From SLNP01 sp964568875 (lineage in GTDB: Bacteria; Bacteroidota; Bacteroidia; Bacteroidales; VadinHA17), in NCBI GenBank assembly GCA_964568875.1, contig CAZMSH010000009.1, forward strand, positions 45,774 through 109,773: a DNA stretch of 64,000 bases. The letters run 5' to 3'. Numbering within the stretch: the first letter of the stretch is position 1; every line of letters begins with the position of its first letter. The position numbers and the translations under genes are program-made. This document shows, in pieces, positions 43,199 through 50,545 of the stretch. The notes below the pieces were generated by a model. That model had not been told where the DNA came from. It worked only from the letters and a program-made list of their open reading frames with translations, and made no database searches.

Positions 43199-44068
43199 AT
43201 GACAACAATACTGGTAACAGGAGCAAATGGACAACTGGGTTGCGAGATATCCGCCCTGGCACCAAAATACAGCGGCTATGAGTTCATTTTTACCGATATC
43301 GGCACACTTGACCTGACTGACAAAGATGCAGTAATGAATATGATCAGCGAAACCAATCCCTCATGGATTATCAACTGTGCTGCATACACCGCTGTAGACA
43401 AAGCTGAAGATGATCCGGCAGGGGCATTCGCGGTTAACGCAGCAGGTCCTGCAAATATAGCCGCTGCCATAAAAGGCAGCGACTGCAGGCTTATCCATAT
43501 TTCAACCGACTATGTATTTGACGGATCCAGTAACACTCCATACCTCGAAACCGATGAGCCATGCCCCGATACCGTTTACGGCAAATCAAAACTCGAAGGC
43601 GAAGTGAATGTACTGGTACATCCGTGGACACTAATAATAAGAACAGCATGGCTCTATTCAGGTTTCGGAGTCAATTTCGTGAAAAAGATAATGCAGTTGC
43701 TTGATGAAGGGCGTGAACCAGATGTTGTATTTGATCAGACAGGCTCTCCTACCTATGCAGCCGGGCTGGCCGATACCATCCTCCAAATAATCTCAGGCGT
43801 CATTAGAAACAGGCACCCGCTAGTTCCGGGTATTTACAACTACTCTGATGAGGGAGTCTGCTCATGGTACGATATTGCAGAGACGATAGCTGTTCACACA
43901 GGTAGACCAGGACTTATAAGGCCATGCCTTTCCTCAGAGTTTCCTTCAAAGGCTCACCGCCCCCCCTACAGTGTCCTTAACAAACAAAAAATAAAAGATA
44001 CATACGATATCGGCATTCCTCACTGGCAGCAAAACCTGATATTATGTATTGAGAAACTAACAAATTGA
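43199..44068 (+). CDS. rmlD: dTDP-4-dehydrorhamnose reductase
   Basis: NAD(P)H-dependent short-chain reductase that finishes dTDP-rhamnose, 289 residues. TGANGQLGCEI is the Rossmann loop, STDYVFDG and the YGKSKLEGE (Tyr-x-x-x-Lys) pair are catalytic, and IIRTAWLYSGFGVNFVKKI follows. The rmlB dehydratase needed before this step is not in the operon, so it must lie elsewhere in the genome. Ends 2 bases before the mutase ATG. Confidence 0.96.
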   Translation: MTTILVTGANGQLGCEISALAPKYSGYEFIFTDIGTLDLTDKDAVMNMISETNPSWIINCAAYTAVDKAEDDPAGAFAVNAAGPANIAAAIKGSDCRLIHISTDYVFDGSSNTPYLETDEPCPDTVYGKSKLEGEVNVLVHPWTLIIRTAWLYSGFGVNFVKKIMQLLDEGREPDVVFDQTGSPTYAAGLADTILQIISGVIRNRHPLVPGIYNYSDEGVCSWYDIAETIAVHTGRPGLIRPCLSSEFPSKAHRPPYSVLNKQKIKDTYDIGIPHWQQNLILCIEKLTN

Positions 44069-44070
44069 AT

Positions 44071-45819
44071 ATGAGCGACAATACCATAGCGGAAATCAGA
44101 AGAAGAGCTACTGAGTGGCTTAGCGGGGATTTTGATGAACCAACCCGTGCAGAGGTTAAGTATCTTCTCGAAAACGATGAAAAAGGTCTTATCGACGCTT
44201 TCTATACAGATCTTGAATTCGGAACCGGTGGCCTTCGGGGTATAATGGGTGCAGGGACCAACAGGATGAACATTTACACTCTTGGCATGGCCGCCCAGGG
44301 CCAGGCAAACTACCTGCTTCGGCAATTCGGTTCCGGAGAAGAGATAAAGGTTGCAATTGCTCACGACTGCAGGCGAAACAGCCGACTCTTTGCAGAGACT
44401 GCCGCGGGTATATTCTCAGCCAATGGATTTACGGTATACCTGTTCGAATCACTGCGACCAACACCTGAGCTCTCGTTTGTACTAAGAGAGTACGGCTGTA
44501 AAAGCGGTGTGGTGATAACAGCATCCCATAATCCGCCGGAATACAACGGATATAAGGCGTACTGGGATGACGGAGGACAGGTCGTGCCTCCTCATGACCA
44601 GGGAATAATTGACGAGGTAAGGGCTATCAAAAAAGTTACAGCGATAAAATTTGGCGGTGACGATAAAAAGATACATAAACTCGGCAACGAAACCGATGAT
44701 AAATATATCAATGAACTGCTGAGACTAAGGCTTAATGCAGGTGATATAAGGAAGAAGAGTGATCTTCCGGTAGTCTTCACTCCCATACATGGCACAACTG
44801 CCGTTCTGGGGCCGCAGGCTCTCAGGGCTTTTGGTTTCACCAACATTATCAATGTACCGGAACAGGATATTCCCGATGGCAATTTCCCTACTGTCAGATC
44901 GCCCAACCCTGAAGAGCCCGAGGCACTCTCAATGGCCATCAGAAAGGCAGAGGAGACCGGGGCAGTACTGGTCATGGCCACCGACCCTGACGGAGACAGG
45001 CTCGGCATAGCTGTCCGTGACCTGACGGGCAGGTTCGTACTGCTTAACGGCAATGAAACCGGAGCTATACTGACATGGTATATTGCATCGCAGATGAGTG
45101 AACGTAAGCTGCTGAAAGGCAACGAGTACATGATCAAAACTATCGTAACCTCCGACCTGCTTAGGGTTATACCGATGCACTATGGTATTGAAAGTTTCGA
45201 CGTTCTTACCGGCTTCAAGTATTTTGCAGAGATGATGCGTGCCCTTGAAGGGAAAAAGAAATATATAGGCGGCGGAGAAGAGAGTTACGGCTTCCTGCCA
45301 GGTGACTATATCAGAGATAAGGACGGCATAGCCGCATGTGCACTTATCGCGGAGGCAGCAGCGTGGGCAGCAGTAAGAGGCAAAAGCCTGTACGAACTGC
45401 TGATAGATATATGGACAACTCACGGAATGTACCGCGAGAGACTGGTCAATATCGTTCGTAAGGGGAAAGAGGGTTCCGACCAGATAAAGGCCATGATGAC
45501 AGGTTACCGTACCACTCCCCCTGCTGAGATTGCTGGCAGGAGGGTTGTGCAGATTAACGACTACGAAAGCGGATTTATTACCCATCTTGATACAGGTAAG
45601 AAGGAATCTACCGGTTTGACAAGATCAAATGTCCTGCAGTTCTTTCTTGAAGACGGATCGAAAATATCGGTAAGACCTTCAGGTACAGAACCAAAGATCA
45701 AGTTTTACTTTAGCGTGAATGCCGCTGTCAGCGGAAGGGGGGAGTTCGAAGCTGTAAAGGCAGGACTGGAAAAACGTATCGACGATATAATAAGTTCAAT
45801 GAAACTAAACCAGACATGA
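44071..45819 (+). CDS. Phosphohexomutase (phosphoglucomutase/phosphomannomutase family)
   Basis: Interconverts hexose 1- and 6-phosphates, feeding glucose 1-phosphate to rmlA and UDP-glucose formation. The 582-residue protein has the phosphoserine loop VVITASHNPPEYNG (Ser152), the Mg loop ATDPDGDRLGIA, the sugar loop GGGEESYGFLPGD and the phosphate-binding SVRPSGTEPKIKFY near the C-terminus. ATG 44071 is preferred to a TTG two codons earlier. Its length is typical of the PGM2-like branch; substrate preference cannot be read from sequence. Confidence 0.92.
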   Translation: MSDNTIAEIRRRATEWLSGDFDEPTRAEVKYLLENDEKGLIDAFYTDLEFGTGGLRGIMGAGTNRMNIYTLGMAAQGQANYLLRQFGSGEEIKVAIAHDCRRNSRLFAETAAGIFSANGFTVYLFESLRPTPELSFVLREYGCKSGVVITASHNPPEYNGYKAYWDDGGQVVPPHDQGIIDEVRAIKKVTAIKFGGDDKKIHKLGNETDDKYINELLRLRLNAGDIRKKSDLPVVFTPIHGTTAVLGPQALRAFGFTNIINVPEQDIPDGNFPTVRSPNPEEPEALSMAIRKAEETGAVLVMATDPDGDRLGIAVRDLTGRFVLLNGNETGAILTWYIASQMSERKLLKGNEYMIKTIVTSDLLRVIPMHYGIESFDVLTGFKYFAEMMRALEGKKKYIGGGEESYGFLPGDYIRDKDGIAACALIAEAAAWAAVRGKSLYELLIDIWTTHGMYRERLVNIVRKGKEGSDQIKAMMTGYRTTPPAEIAGRRVVQINDYESGFITHLDTGKKESTGLTRSNVLQFFLEDGSKISVRPSGTEPKIKFYFSVNAAVSGRGEFEAVKAGLEKRIDDIISSMKLNQT

Positions 45820-46232
45820 AATCATTTCGAAAAGAACTTTGGTATGAAACACCCACCCGGCGTCAACTGATCAACATAACGCGTGAGGTGGAGAAATGCA
45901 TCAGGGAAAGCGGAATAATGGAGGGTCTCTGCCTGGTAAATGCAATGCATATTACATCGAGCGTATTCATCAATGACGATGAGAGCGGACTCCATCATGA
46001 TTATGAAGTATGGCTGGAAAAGCTGGCCCCCGAAAAACCGTACTCACAATATAGACACAACGGATTCGAAGATAACGCCGATGCCCATCTTAAACGGACA
46101 ATCATGGGAAGGGAAGTGGTGGTAGCGATCACAGGCGGCAAACTCGATTTCGGTACCTGGGAACAGATCTTCTACGGTGAGTTTGACGGGAAAAGGCGAA
46201 AAAGGGTCCTGGTAAAAATTATTGGAGACTGA
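45816..46232 (+). CDS. YjbQ/UPF0047 family protein
   Basis: A 138-residue UPF0047 protein; some members have weak thiamine-phosphate synthase activity, but the true role is not settled. Recognisable blocks are TREVEKCIRESGIMEGLCLV, the His-containing NAMHITSSVFINDDE, and LKRTIMGREVVVAITGGKLDFGTWEQIFYGEFDG, holding the putative metal-binding His and Glu residues. The start overlaps the mutase stop by 4 bases, so it belongs to the operon, though its link with sugar nucleotides is unclear. Confidence 0.9.
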   Translation: MKSFRKELWYETPTRRQLINITREVEKCIRESGIMEGLCLVNAMHITSSVFINDDESGLHHDYEVWLEKLAPEKPYSQYRHNGFEDNADAHLKRTIMGREVVVAITGGKLDFGTWEQIFYGEFDGKRRKRVLVKIIGD

Positions 46233-46275
46233 CGGCTGATTCAAATGTTTGCACAGGTATGCCCTTGTCGGGGAA

Positions 46276-47691
46276 CTAACTGTTGAAATATTCATCGGGG
46301 AAGTTCACCAGGTAGAGACTCCCGGTTGCCCTGGTAATAGCTGTATATAACCATCTCAGGTAATCTGTTGATGGTTCCTGCCGGTTAAACATCCCCTGGT
46401 CGATGAATACCTTCTTCCACTGACCTCCCTGGGCTTTGTGGCAAGTCACGGCGTAAGCAAATTTAACCTGTAACGCATTGAAATAGGGATCCTCCCTGAC
46501 AGCCTGATACTGCTTCCTCTTTGACCTGATCCCCGGGTAATCGTCAAGGATGCTGAAATACAGTTCCCGGCTCTTATCCTCAGGCATCGCCGGAGTGTCG
46601 TAATGAAGGGTATCAAGCATCACCTTTGCATCTACCTCTTCCTGGTAATCAGGAAAAAAAAGAGACATCTCTGCAAACCTGAAGCCATACCTCTCCTCAT
46701 ATTTACCAATACCGCTGACCTCTGCAATATCTCCGTTGGCAATAAAACCTGCTTGCTCCTGTTCGGCCAGCCAGTAATAATTATTTTTGACAACCATCAG
46801 AAGATCACCGACGCTTACCTCCTCCTCCCTGAAGAATATCTTGTTTCTTATACCCTGGTTATACTTGTTGGCCATCTTGTTTGAATTGACAACCACAATA
46901 GTCTCCTCCTTGCCTGCAGATTCGTACGCAGACTGTAGTTCCTCGATCAGTTCTCCTCCGCCTATCCTGATAATATCATTATAACCTGCCGTTTCAATTA
47001 ACGGACGAATGGCTTGGTTTGACGCAACCAATTCCCTTACCCCTGTGGCATTCATAAGAATACCTGACGATACAGCCTGCCTTACAACATCCCTTAGTTC
47101 GACCGATTCAAGGCCGAAGCCGTACCTCCTCAGGACATCGGGATCAAGGGCAGGACTGACATCTGAACCTACGGGTGGAAGCTGGGCAGTGTCGCCCACA
47201 AGCATCAGCTTGCAGCCGGTGCCGGAATAAATATATTCGAAAAGGTCGTCAAGAAGGTTGCCACTTCCGAATACTGATGAATCTCCCGTCCGGTTGTTCA
47301 CCATACTTGCCTCATCAACAATAAACCAGGTCTCCTTATGCATGTTGCGGTCAAGAGAAAATGTCCCTATACCATCACGTGCCGATTTCTGCCGGTATAT
47401 CTTCTTATGAATTGTAAAAGTCTGCTTCCCCGAGTATGAGGCAAGTACTTTCGCGGCACGGCCCGTGGGTGCCATAAGAACTGACTTTATCCGCAGCTGA
47501 TCGAGGCTCTTCACAAGAGCGCTTATCAGGCTGGTCTTCCCGGTTCCTGCATAACCTGTAAGCAGAAATATGGCATCATTACTATTTTCTGCAACATATT
47601 CCGAGATTTTACCAATGGCCTTATGCTGGTCATCAGTCGGCGTGTAGTCGAGATTTGCGGTTAATAGTTTTGCAATATTAATATGACGCAT
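46276..47691 (-). CDS. RecD-like ATP-dependent DNA helicase
   Basis: A 471-residue superfamily 1B helicase similar to RecD2 but without its long N-terminal domain. Walker A is in LLTGYAGTGKTSLI near residue 43, Walker B/DEAD-box-like motif is VDEASMV, motif III is LMLVGDTAQLPPVG, and the C-terminal UvrD-like part has YAVTCHKAQGGQWKKVFID and RWLYTAITRATGSLYLV (motif VI). Likely 5'-3' DNA unwinding in repair or replication; short versions like this are common in Bacteroidota. No recB or recC is nearby. Confidence 0.93.
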   Translation of the reverse strand: MRHINIAKLLTANLDYTPTDDQHKAIGKISEYVAENSNDAIFLLTGYAGTGKTSLISALVKSLDQLRIKSVLMAPTGRAAKVLASYSGKQTFTIHKKIYRQKSARDGIGTFSLDRNMHKETWFIVDEASMVNNRTGDSSVFGSGNLLDDLFEYIYSGTGCKLMLVGDTAQLPPVGSDVSPALDPDVLRRYGFGLESVELRDVVRQAVSSGILMNATGVRELVASNQAIRPLIETAGYNDIIRIGGGELIEELQSAYESAGKEETIVVVNSNKMANKYNQGIRNKIFFREEEVSVGDLLMVVKNNYYWLAEQEQAGFIANGDIAEVSGIGKYEERYGFRFAEMSLFFPDYQEEVDAKVMLDTLHYDTPAMPEDKSRELYFSILDDYPGIRSKRKQYQAVREDPYFNALQVKFAYAVTCHKAQGGQWKKVFIDQGMFNRQEPSTDYLRWLYTAITRATGSLYLVNFPDEYFNS

Positions 47692-47713
47692 CGATAAAAT
47701 GAGCGGGGACAGA

Positions 47714-47743
47714 TTTGGTACTTAGATTTTTTTTATAATTTTG
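47714..47743 (+). promoter_or_regulatory. Promoter of the 47781 gene
   Basis: TTTG (47714-47717), 18-base spacer, TAATTTTG (47736-47743): both Bacteroidota elements with the same spacing as the tRNA-Asp promoter. Transcript start would be near 47750. Confidence 0.65.
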
Positions 47744-47780
47744 CACACAAACTTAAGTAAACTTATTAACAATAAAAAAG

Positions 47781-48413
47781 ATGAAAGCCGTAATAAACAT
47801 CCTTCTGACCGCTGTAATTGTCGTTCTTGCATATTTGCTTTATGAAAGCATAATGGAGCCTATCAGGTTCAATAATGAGAGAGACATAAGAGAGGAAGCT
47901 GTTAAGGAGAGACTAGTAGACATAAGGAATGCACAGGTTCTTTTCAGGCAGAAGTATGGCCGCTATACCGGCAGTTTCGACACACTTATCAATTTCATCA
48001 AGTTTGACAGCATTCCTGTTGTTTTCAGGCAGGGACAGCTCACAGATGAGATGGTTGCAAAAGGAATGACTGAAAGGGAAGCTCTAAGGCAGAAACTTAT
48101 TGTGCGTGACACAAGTTTTGTTGAGATCGGCGACTCAATATTCAGCATTAATTACCCGATAGACTCCATCAGGTTTGTGCCTTTTACCAACGGCGCCCAG
48201 TTTGAGCTGGCAGCAGCATCAGTAGAAACAGGATCAAGAGTGGTTGTGCAGGTTTTTGAAGCTTCTGTTCTCAATAATGTATTTCTGCAGGGACTCGACA
48301 AGCAGCTTATCATCAACTATAACGAACTGCGCAGGGAGATCACAGGTTTCCCCGGAATGAGGGTAGGTAACATCAAGGAGCCAAACAACAACGCAGGTAA
48401 CTGGGAAAACTAA
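47781..48413 (+). CDS. Membrane-anchored protein of unknown function (210 residues)
   Basis: One N-terminal helix (residues 4-22, INILLTAVIVVLAYLLYES) anchors a 190-residue periplasmic domain. The segment after the helix, RLVDIRNAQVLFRQKYGRYTGSFDTL, resembles the helix-loop of type II secretion pseudopilins and type IV pilin-like proteins, but no prepilin peptidase site precedes the helix. I cannot name the family. It is followed after 14 bases by DUF3822 and then rsmD, a block conserved in Bacteroidota. Confidence 0.8.
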   Translation: MKAVINILLTAVIVVLAYLLYESIMEPIRFNNERDIREEAVKERLVDIRNAQVLFRQKYGRYTGSFDTLINFIKFDSIPVVFRQGQLTDEMVAKGMTEREALRQKLIVRDTSFVEIGDSIFSINYPIDSIRFVPFTNGAQFELAAASVETGSRVVVQVFEASVLNNVFLQGLDKQLIINYNELRREITGFPGMRVGNIKEPNNNAGNWEN

Positions 48414-48427
48414 TATAAGGCCATGTA

Positions 48428-49270
48428 ATGGCATTCAATGAGCTTTTTGACGAAACACTGGATATAAACTCCACGGCAAACTATAAACTATCCATCCAGG
48501 TCAGCCTGGATGGATTTTATTTTTCTGTCCTTGATACCCTCAGGAATAAATACGTTCTGTTCAGATCGTATGAGCCCGACAATGACGAGAAGCTGACACC
48601 TGAGGAAATTGAATCTTACTTCCGTAAAGATGATTTTCTGAATCGTTCCTACGCCGCCAGGAATATAATGGTTGCCGCTCCAAAATCCACCGTTGTGCCT
48701 GCGCAGCTATATGACCCTGCCGGCCGCGACGATTATTTTCTGCTTACTAACCAGAAAGAAGCCGGCGAAGAGATAATTGTCAACAGGTTAAAGTATCCTG
48801 ATGCATACCTCATCTTCTCTCTCGGCACTCACCTCAGGGACCTCCTTTCAGATATGTTTCCGGATTCTGAATTTACACATCACCTCAAACCCCTTCTCTA
48901 TACACTTAATACCGGCAGGCAGGCTCATGCGGAACACCTTCTGCACCTGCACGTGGAAAGGGATTTCATGAATGTGATACACATGTCAGGGGAGTCAGTA
49001 AAACTTTGCAATACATTTGAGCATAAGAATACTTCCGACCTGATGTATTATCTTTTATATGTAGCCAGAAAATCCGGTATTCCTGCCGCCACCCCACTGA
49101 GCGTCAGCGGTGCCACGGTGCGGTTCGATGAGATATGGTCAGGTTTGTCTGATTACATCGGCAACATAAGATATGCGAAACCGGCAGGCTCTGTTCTGTT
49201 CAGCTACGTGTTCGGAGAAGAGCTGCTTCACCGCCATCTGAACCTCTTCAGTCTCGCCAGTTGCGTATAA
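48428..49270 (+). CDS. DUF3822 family protein
   Basis: A 280-residue cytoplasmic protein of the DUF3822 family, characteristic of Bacteroidota and usually encoded just before rsmD, as here. Visible blocks are YKLSIQVSLDGFYFSVLD, VAAPKSTVVPAQLYD near residue 87 and VERDFMNVIHMSGESVKLCNTFEHKNTSDLMYYLLYVARK near 178. No catalytic motif is apparent and the role is unknown. Its stop lies within the first codons of rsmD. Confidence 0.85.
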   Translation: MAFNELFDETLDINSTANYKLSIQVSLDGFYFSVLDTLRNKYVLFRSYEPDNDEKLTPEEIESYFRKDDFLNRSYAARNIMVAAPKSTVVPAQLYDPAGRDDYFLLTNQKEAGEEIIVNRLKYPDAYLIFSLGTHLRDLLSDMFPDSEFTHHLKPLLYTLNTGRQAHAEHLLHLHVERDFMNVIHMSGESVKLCNTFEHKNTSDLMYYLLYVARKSGIPAATPLSVSGATVRFDEIWSGLSDYIGNIRYAKPAGSVLFSYVFGEELLHRHLNLFSLASCV

Positions 49271-49797
49271 TAAGCGGTAAATATAAGGGGAGACTTATTA
49301 AACCTCCGCAGGGTCTCAGGGTACGGCCTACAACCGACTATGCCCGGGAAAGCCTCTTTAACATACTAATCAACCGTTTAAATTTTGAAGACATTGACGT
49401 ACTTGATCTTTTTTCCGGAACCGGGAGTGTTACCTATGAGTTTGCATCCCGTGGCGCCAGATCAGTCGAACTGGTTGAGCTAAACAGGTCAAACTACGGG
49501 TTCATAACTGCTACCCTGAGAGAATTAAACCTCGAAAACGTAACATCATACAATACTGATATCAGGATATACCTGCGAAAATCAAAACGCCGTTTCGATC
49601 TTATCTTCGCCGACCCCCCCTATGACCTTCCATGGCTGAAGGATATACCCGCACTTATAATGAAATATGGAGTACTGAAACAAGGAGGAATCTTCATCCT
49701 GGAACACCCCTCTAAGACTTCCTTCAATGATACCGTGGGGTTCAGTGAGCACCGCCATTACGGAAGCGTTAACTTCAGCTTTTTCAGCTTTGAATGA
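49261..49797 (+). CDS. rsmD: RsmD-family 16S rRNA methyltransferase
   Basis: Methylates G966 (N2) of 16S rRNA in the assembled small subunit. Starting at TTG 49261 the protein is MRIISGKYKGRLIKPPQG, the expected N-terminus, which decides the start although it overlaps DUF3822 by 10 bases. Motif I is VLDLFSGTGSVTYEFASRGA, motif IV is FADPPYDLPW. Length 178 is normal. It ends 84 bases before tRNA-Asp, and has no terminator of its own. Confidence 0.94.
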   Translation: MRIISGKYKGRLIKPPQGLRVRPTTDYARESLFNILINRLNFEDIDVLDLFSGTGSVTYEFASRGARSVELVELNRSNYGFITATLRELNLENVTSYNTDIRIYLRKSKRRFDLIFADPPYDLPWLKDIPALIMKYGVLKQGGIFILEHPSKTSFNDTVGFSEHRHYGSVNFSFFSFE

Positions 49798-49833
49798 ATT
49801 TGTTCCATTTCTGAAATATTTTTTACAAACCTG

Positions 49834-49863
49834 TTTGTGGTATCAAAAAAACATCTATTTTTG
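49834..49863 (+). promoter_or_regulatory. Promoter of tRNA-Asp
   Basis: TTTG (49834-49837), 18-base spacer, TATTTTTG (49856-49863), a full match to the -33/-7 pair. The tRNA begins 19 bases after it, leaving a leader of about a dozen bases. Confidence 0.7.
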
Positions 49864-49881
49864 CATCGCAATTTGACTACT

Positions 49882-49956
49882 GGTGCGGTAGTTCAGTTTG
49901 GTTAGAATACCGGCCTGTCACGCCGGGGGTCGCGGGTTCGAGTCCCGTCCGCACCG
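49882..49956 (+). tRNA. tRNA-Asp (anticodon GTC)
   Basis: A complete cloverleaf of 75 bases: acceptor GGTGCGG (49882-49888) pairs with CCGCACC (49949-49955), discriminator G956; anticodon stem CCGGC/GCCGG with loop CTGTCAC and anticodon GTC at 49917-49919; T loop TTCGAGT. CCA is not encoded (the genome continues CAGAG). Own promoter upstream and terminator hairpin downstream. Confidence 0.97.
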
Positions 49957-49972
49957 CAGAGAAAAACAACAG

Positions 49973-50000
49973 AAGCCACGATTTTCCGTGGCTTTTCCGT
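49973..50000 (+). terminator. Terminator of tRNA-Asp
   Basis: AAGCCACG (49973-49980) and CGTGGCTT (49987-49994) form an 8-bp stem with a 6-base loop, followed by TTCCGTTTT. Lies 16 bases after the mature tRNA 3' end. Confidence 0.75.
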
Positions 50001-50084
50001 TTTAAGCCTGTAGCGTTGACGGCTTGCCGGCAAAAGCAGCTGGCTTAAAAAGGTTAAAATGCTGCAGTTGCAGCATTTTTTTTT
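50000..50084 (+). ncRNA. Candidate structured RNA ending in a strong terminator
   Basis: TTTTAAGCC (50000-50008) pairs with GGCTTAAAA (50042-50050) around a 33-base segment containing the palindrome TTGCCGGCAA; right behind it the perfect 9-bp hairpin AAATGCTGC/GCAGCATTT (50057-50078, tetraloop AGTT) with nine T is an intrinsic terminator. The hairpin order suits a small RNA, but no separate promoter is visible, so it may just be read-through sequence of the tRNA gene. Confidence 0.3.
50057..50084 (+). terminator. Strong intrinsic terminator
   Basis: Nine uninterrupted base pairs (AAATGCTGC at 50057-50065, GCAGCATTT at 50070-50078), loop AGTT, then a run of nine T from 50076. No gene ends directly before it except tRNA-Asp, which already has its own terminator. 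Confidence 0.8.
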
Positions 50085-50090
50085 GTTTTC

Positions 50091-50145
50091 CTTGCAGGGT
50101 TACCAGTGGAGGAAAGGGTCCGGCGCCTGAAAGGCGTCAATCCCG
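50091..50145 (+). repeat. Structured repeat, copy A
   Basis: TGCAGGGT, then the 22-base core ACCAGTGGAGGAAAGGGTCC-GG (50102-50123), then hairpin GGCGCC/GGCGTC (50122-50138; loop TGAAA) and trailing AATCCCG. Core is identical in copies B and C; the hairpin bases differ while pairing holds. Confidence 0.8.
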
Positions 50146-50192
50146 AAAAATGAAAGCTCAATCAAATTTCAAAGCAGGGTTTTCCCTGATTT

Positions 50193-50254
50193 CCCTGCAA
50201 TACACACCAGTGGAGGAAAGGGTCCGGCCCGACCAAAGCGTCGGGACAATCCCG
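50193..50254 (+). repeat. Structured repeat, copy B
   Basis: The same 22-base core at 50206-50227, followed by a different hairpin CCCGAC/GTCGGG (50228-50245; loop CAAAGC) and AATCCCG. Upstream CCCTGCAATAC is a diverged form of the TGCAGGGT lead-in. A preceding GCAGGG...CCCTGC hairpin (50174-50198) is specific to this copy. Confidence 0.8.
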
Positions 50255-50304
50255 TTCTGACCAAAACAGAAATTGGACCTCCAAAAGCATCATGCATTTG
50301 TTTT

Positions 50305-50357
50305 CTCTGCAGGGTAACCAGTGGAGGAAAGGGTCCGGCGCCTGAAAGGTGTCAATC
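50305..50357 (+). repeat. Structured repeat, copy C
   Basis: Core at 50317-50338 identical to A and B; hairpin GGCGCC/GGTGTC (50337-50353; loop TGAAA), where the C-to-T change relative to copy A keeps a G-T pair. Trailing AATCATG. Lead-in TGCAGGGTA as in A. Confidence 0.8.
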
Positions 50358-50545
50358 ATGTCTGACTGTTGTAATACTTCCAAAAAATGAAAATATATTA
50401 TTTAATATATAGTCTTATATATCTGTCTTGGTGATTGTTATCTTGTTTTGTATACTTTTTTATCTTTTTATTTGAACATTACTCCGGTAAGTCTGTTACT
50501 ATTTGTGACATGAATATTTAATTCAAACTTTTAAAATAAACAATC
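50358..50545. other. AT-rich region before the fasciclin gene
   Basis: No gene seen. It holds a perfect 8-bp palindrome ATATATTA-TT-TAATATAT at 50393-50410. Several TTTG and TA..TTTG-like words occur (50471-50505), but none has the right spacing, so I do not assign a promoter. Probably the upstream control region of the fasciclin gene. Confidence 0.4.

Noticed and set aside
44592..45137. 181-codon minus-strand frame
   Set aside because: Antisense to the hexose-phosphate mutase gene, with Ser/Pro/Leu-rich composition.
50102..50338. CRISPR array
   Set aside because: Only three repeats, spacing of 104 and 111 bases, internal hairpins that vary, and no cas genes in the window.
49882..50357. Integration site of a mobile element at tRNA-Asp
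   Set aside because: No integrase gene and no repeated tRNA 3' end are seen; the structured repeats are not copies of tRNA sequence.
50024..50383. Short frames on both strands over the three-copy repeat region
   Set aside because: They follow the repeats rather than a gene: the same peptide fragments recur where the core recurs, and RNA-like structure explains the conservation better.
50471..50505. TTTG and TACTATTTG as promoter of the fasciclin gene
   Set aside because: The spacer is 22 bases and the -7 word has one base too many, so it does not fit the pattern of the other promoters in the window.
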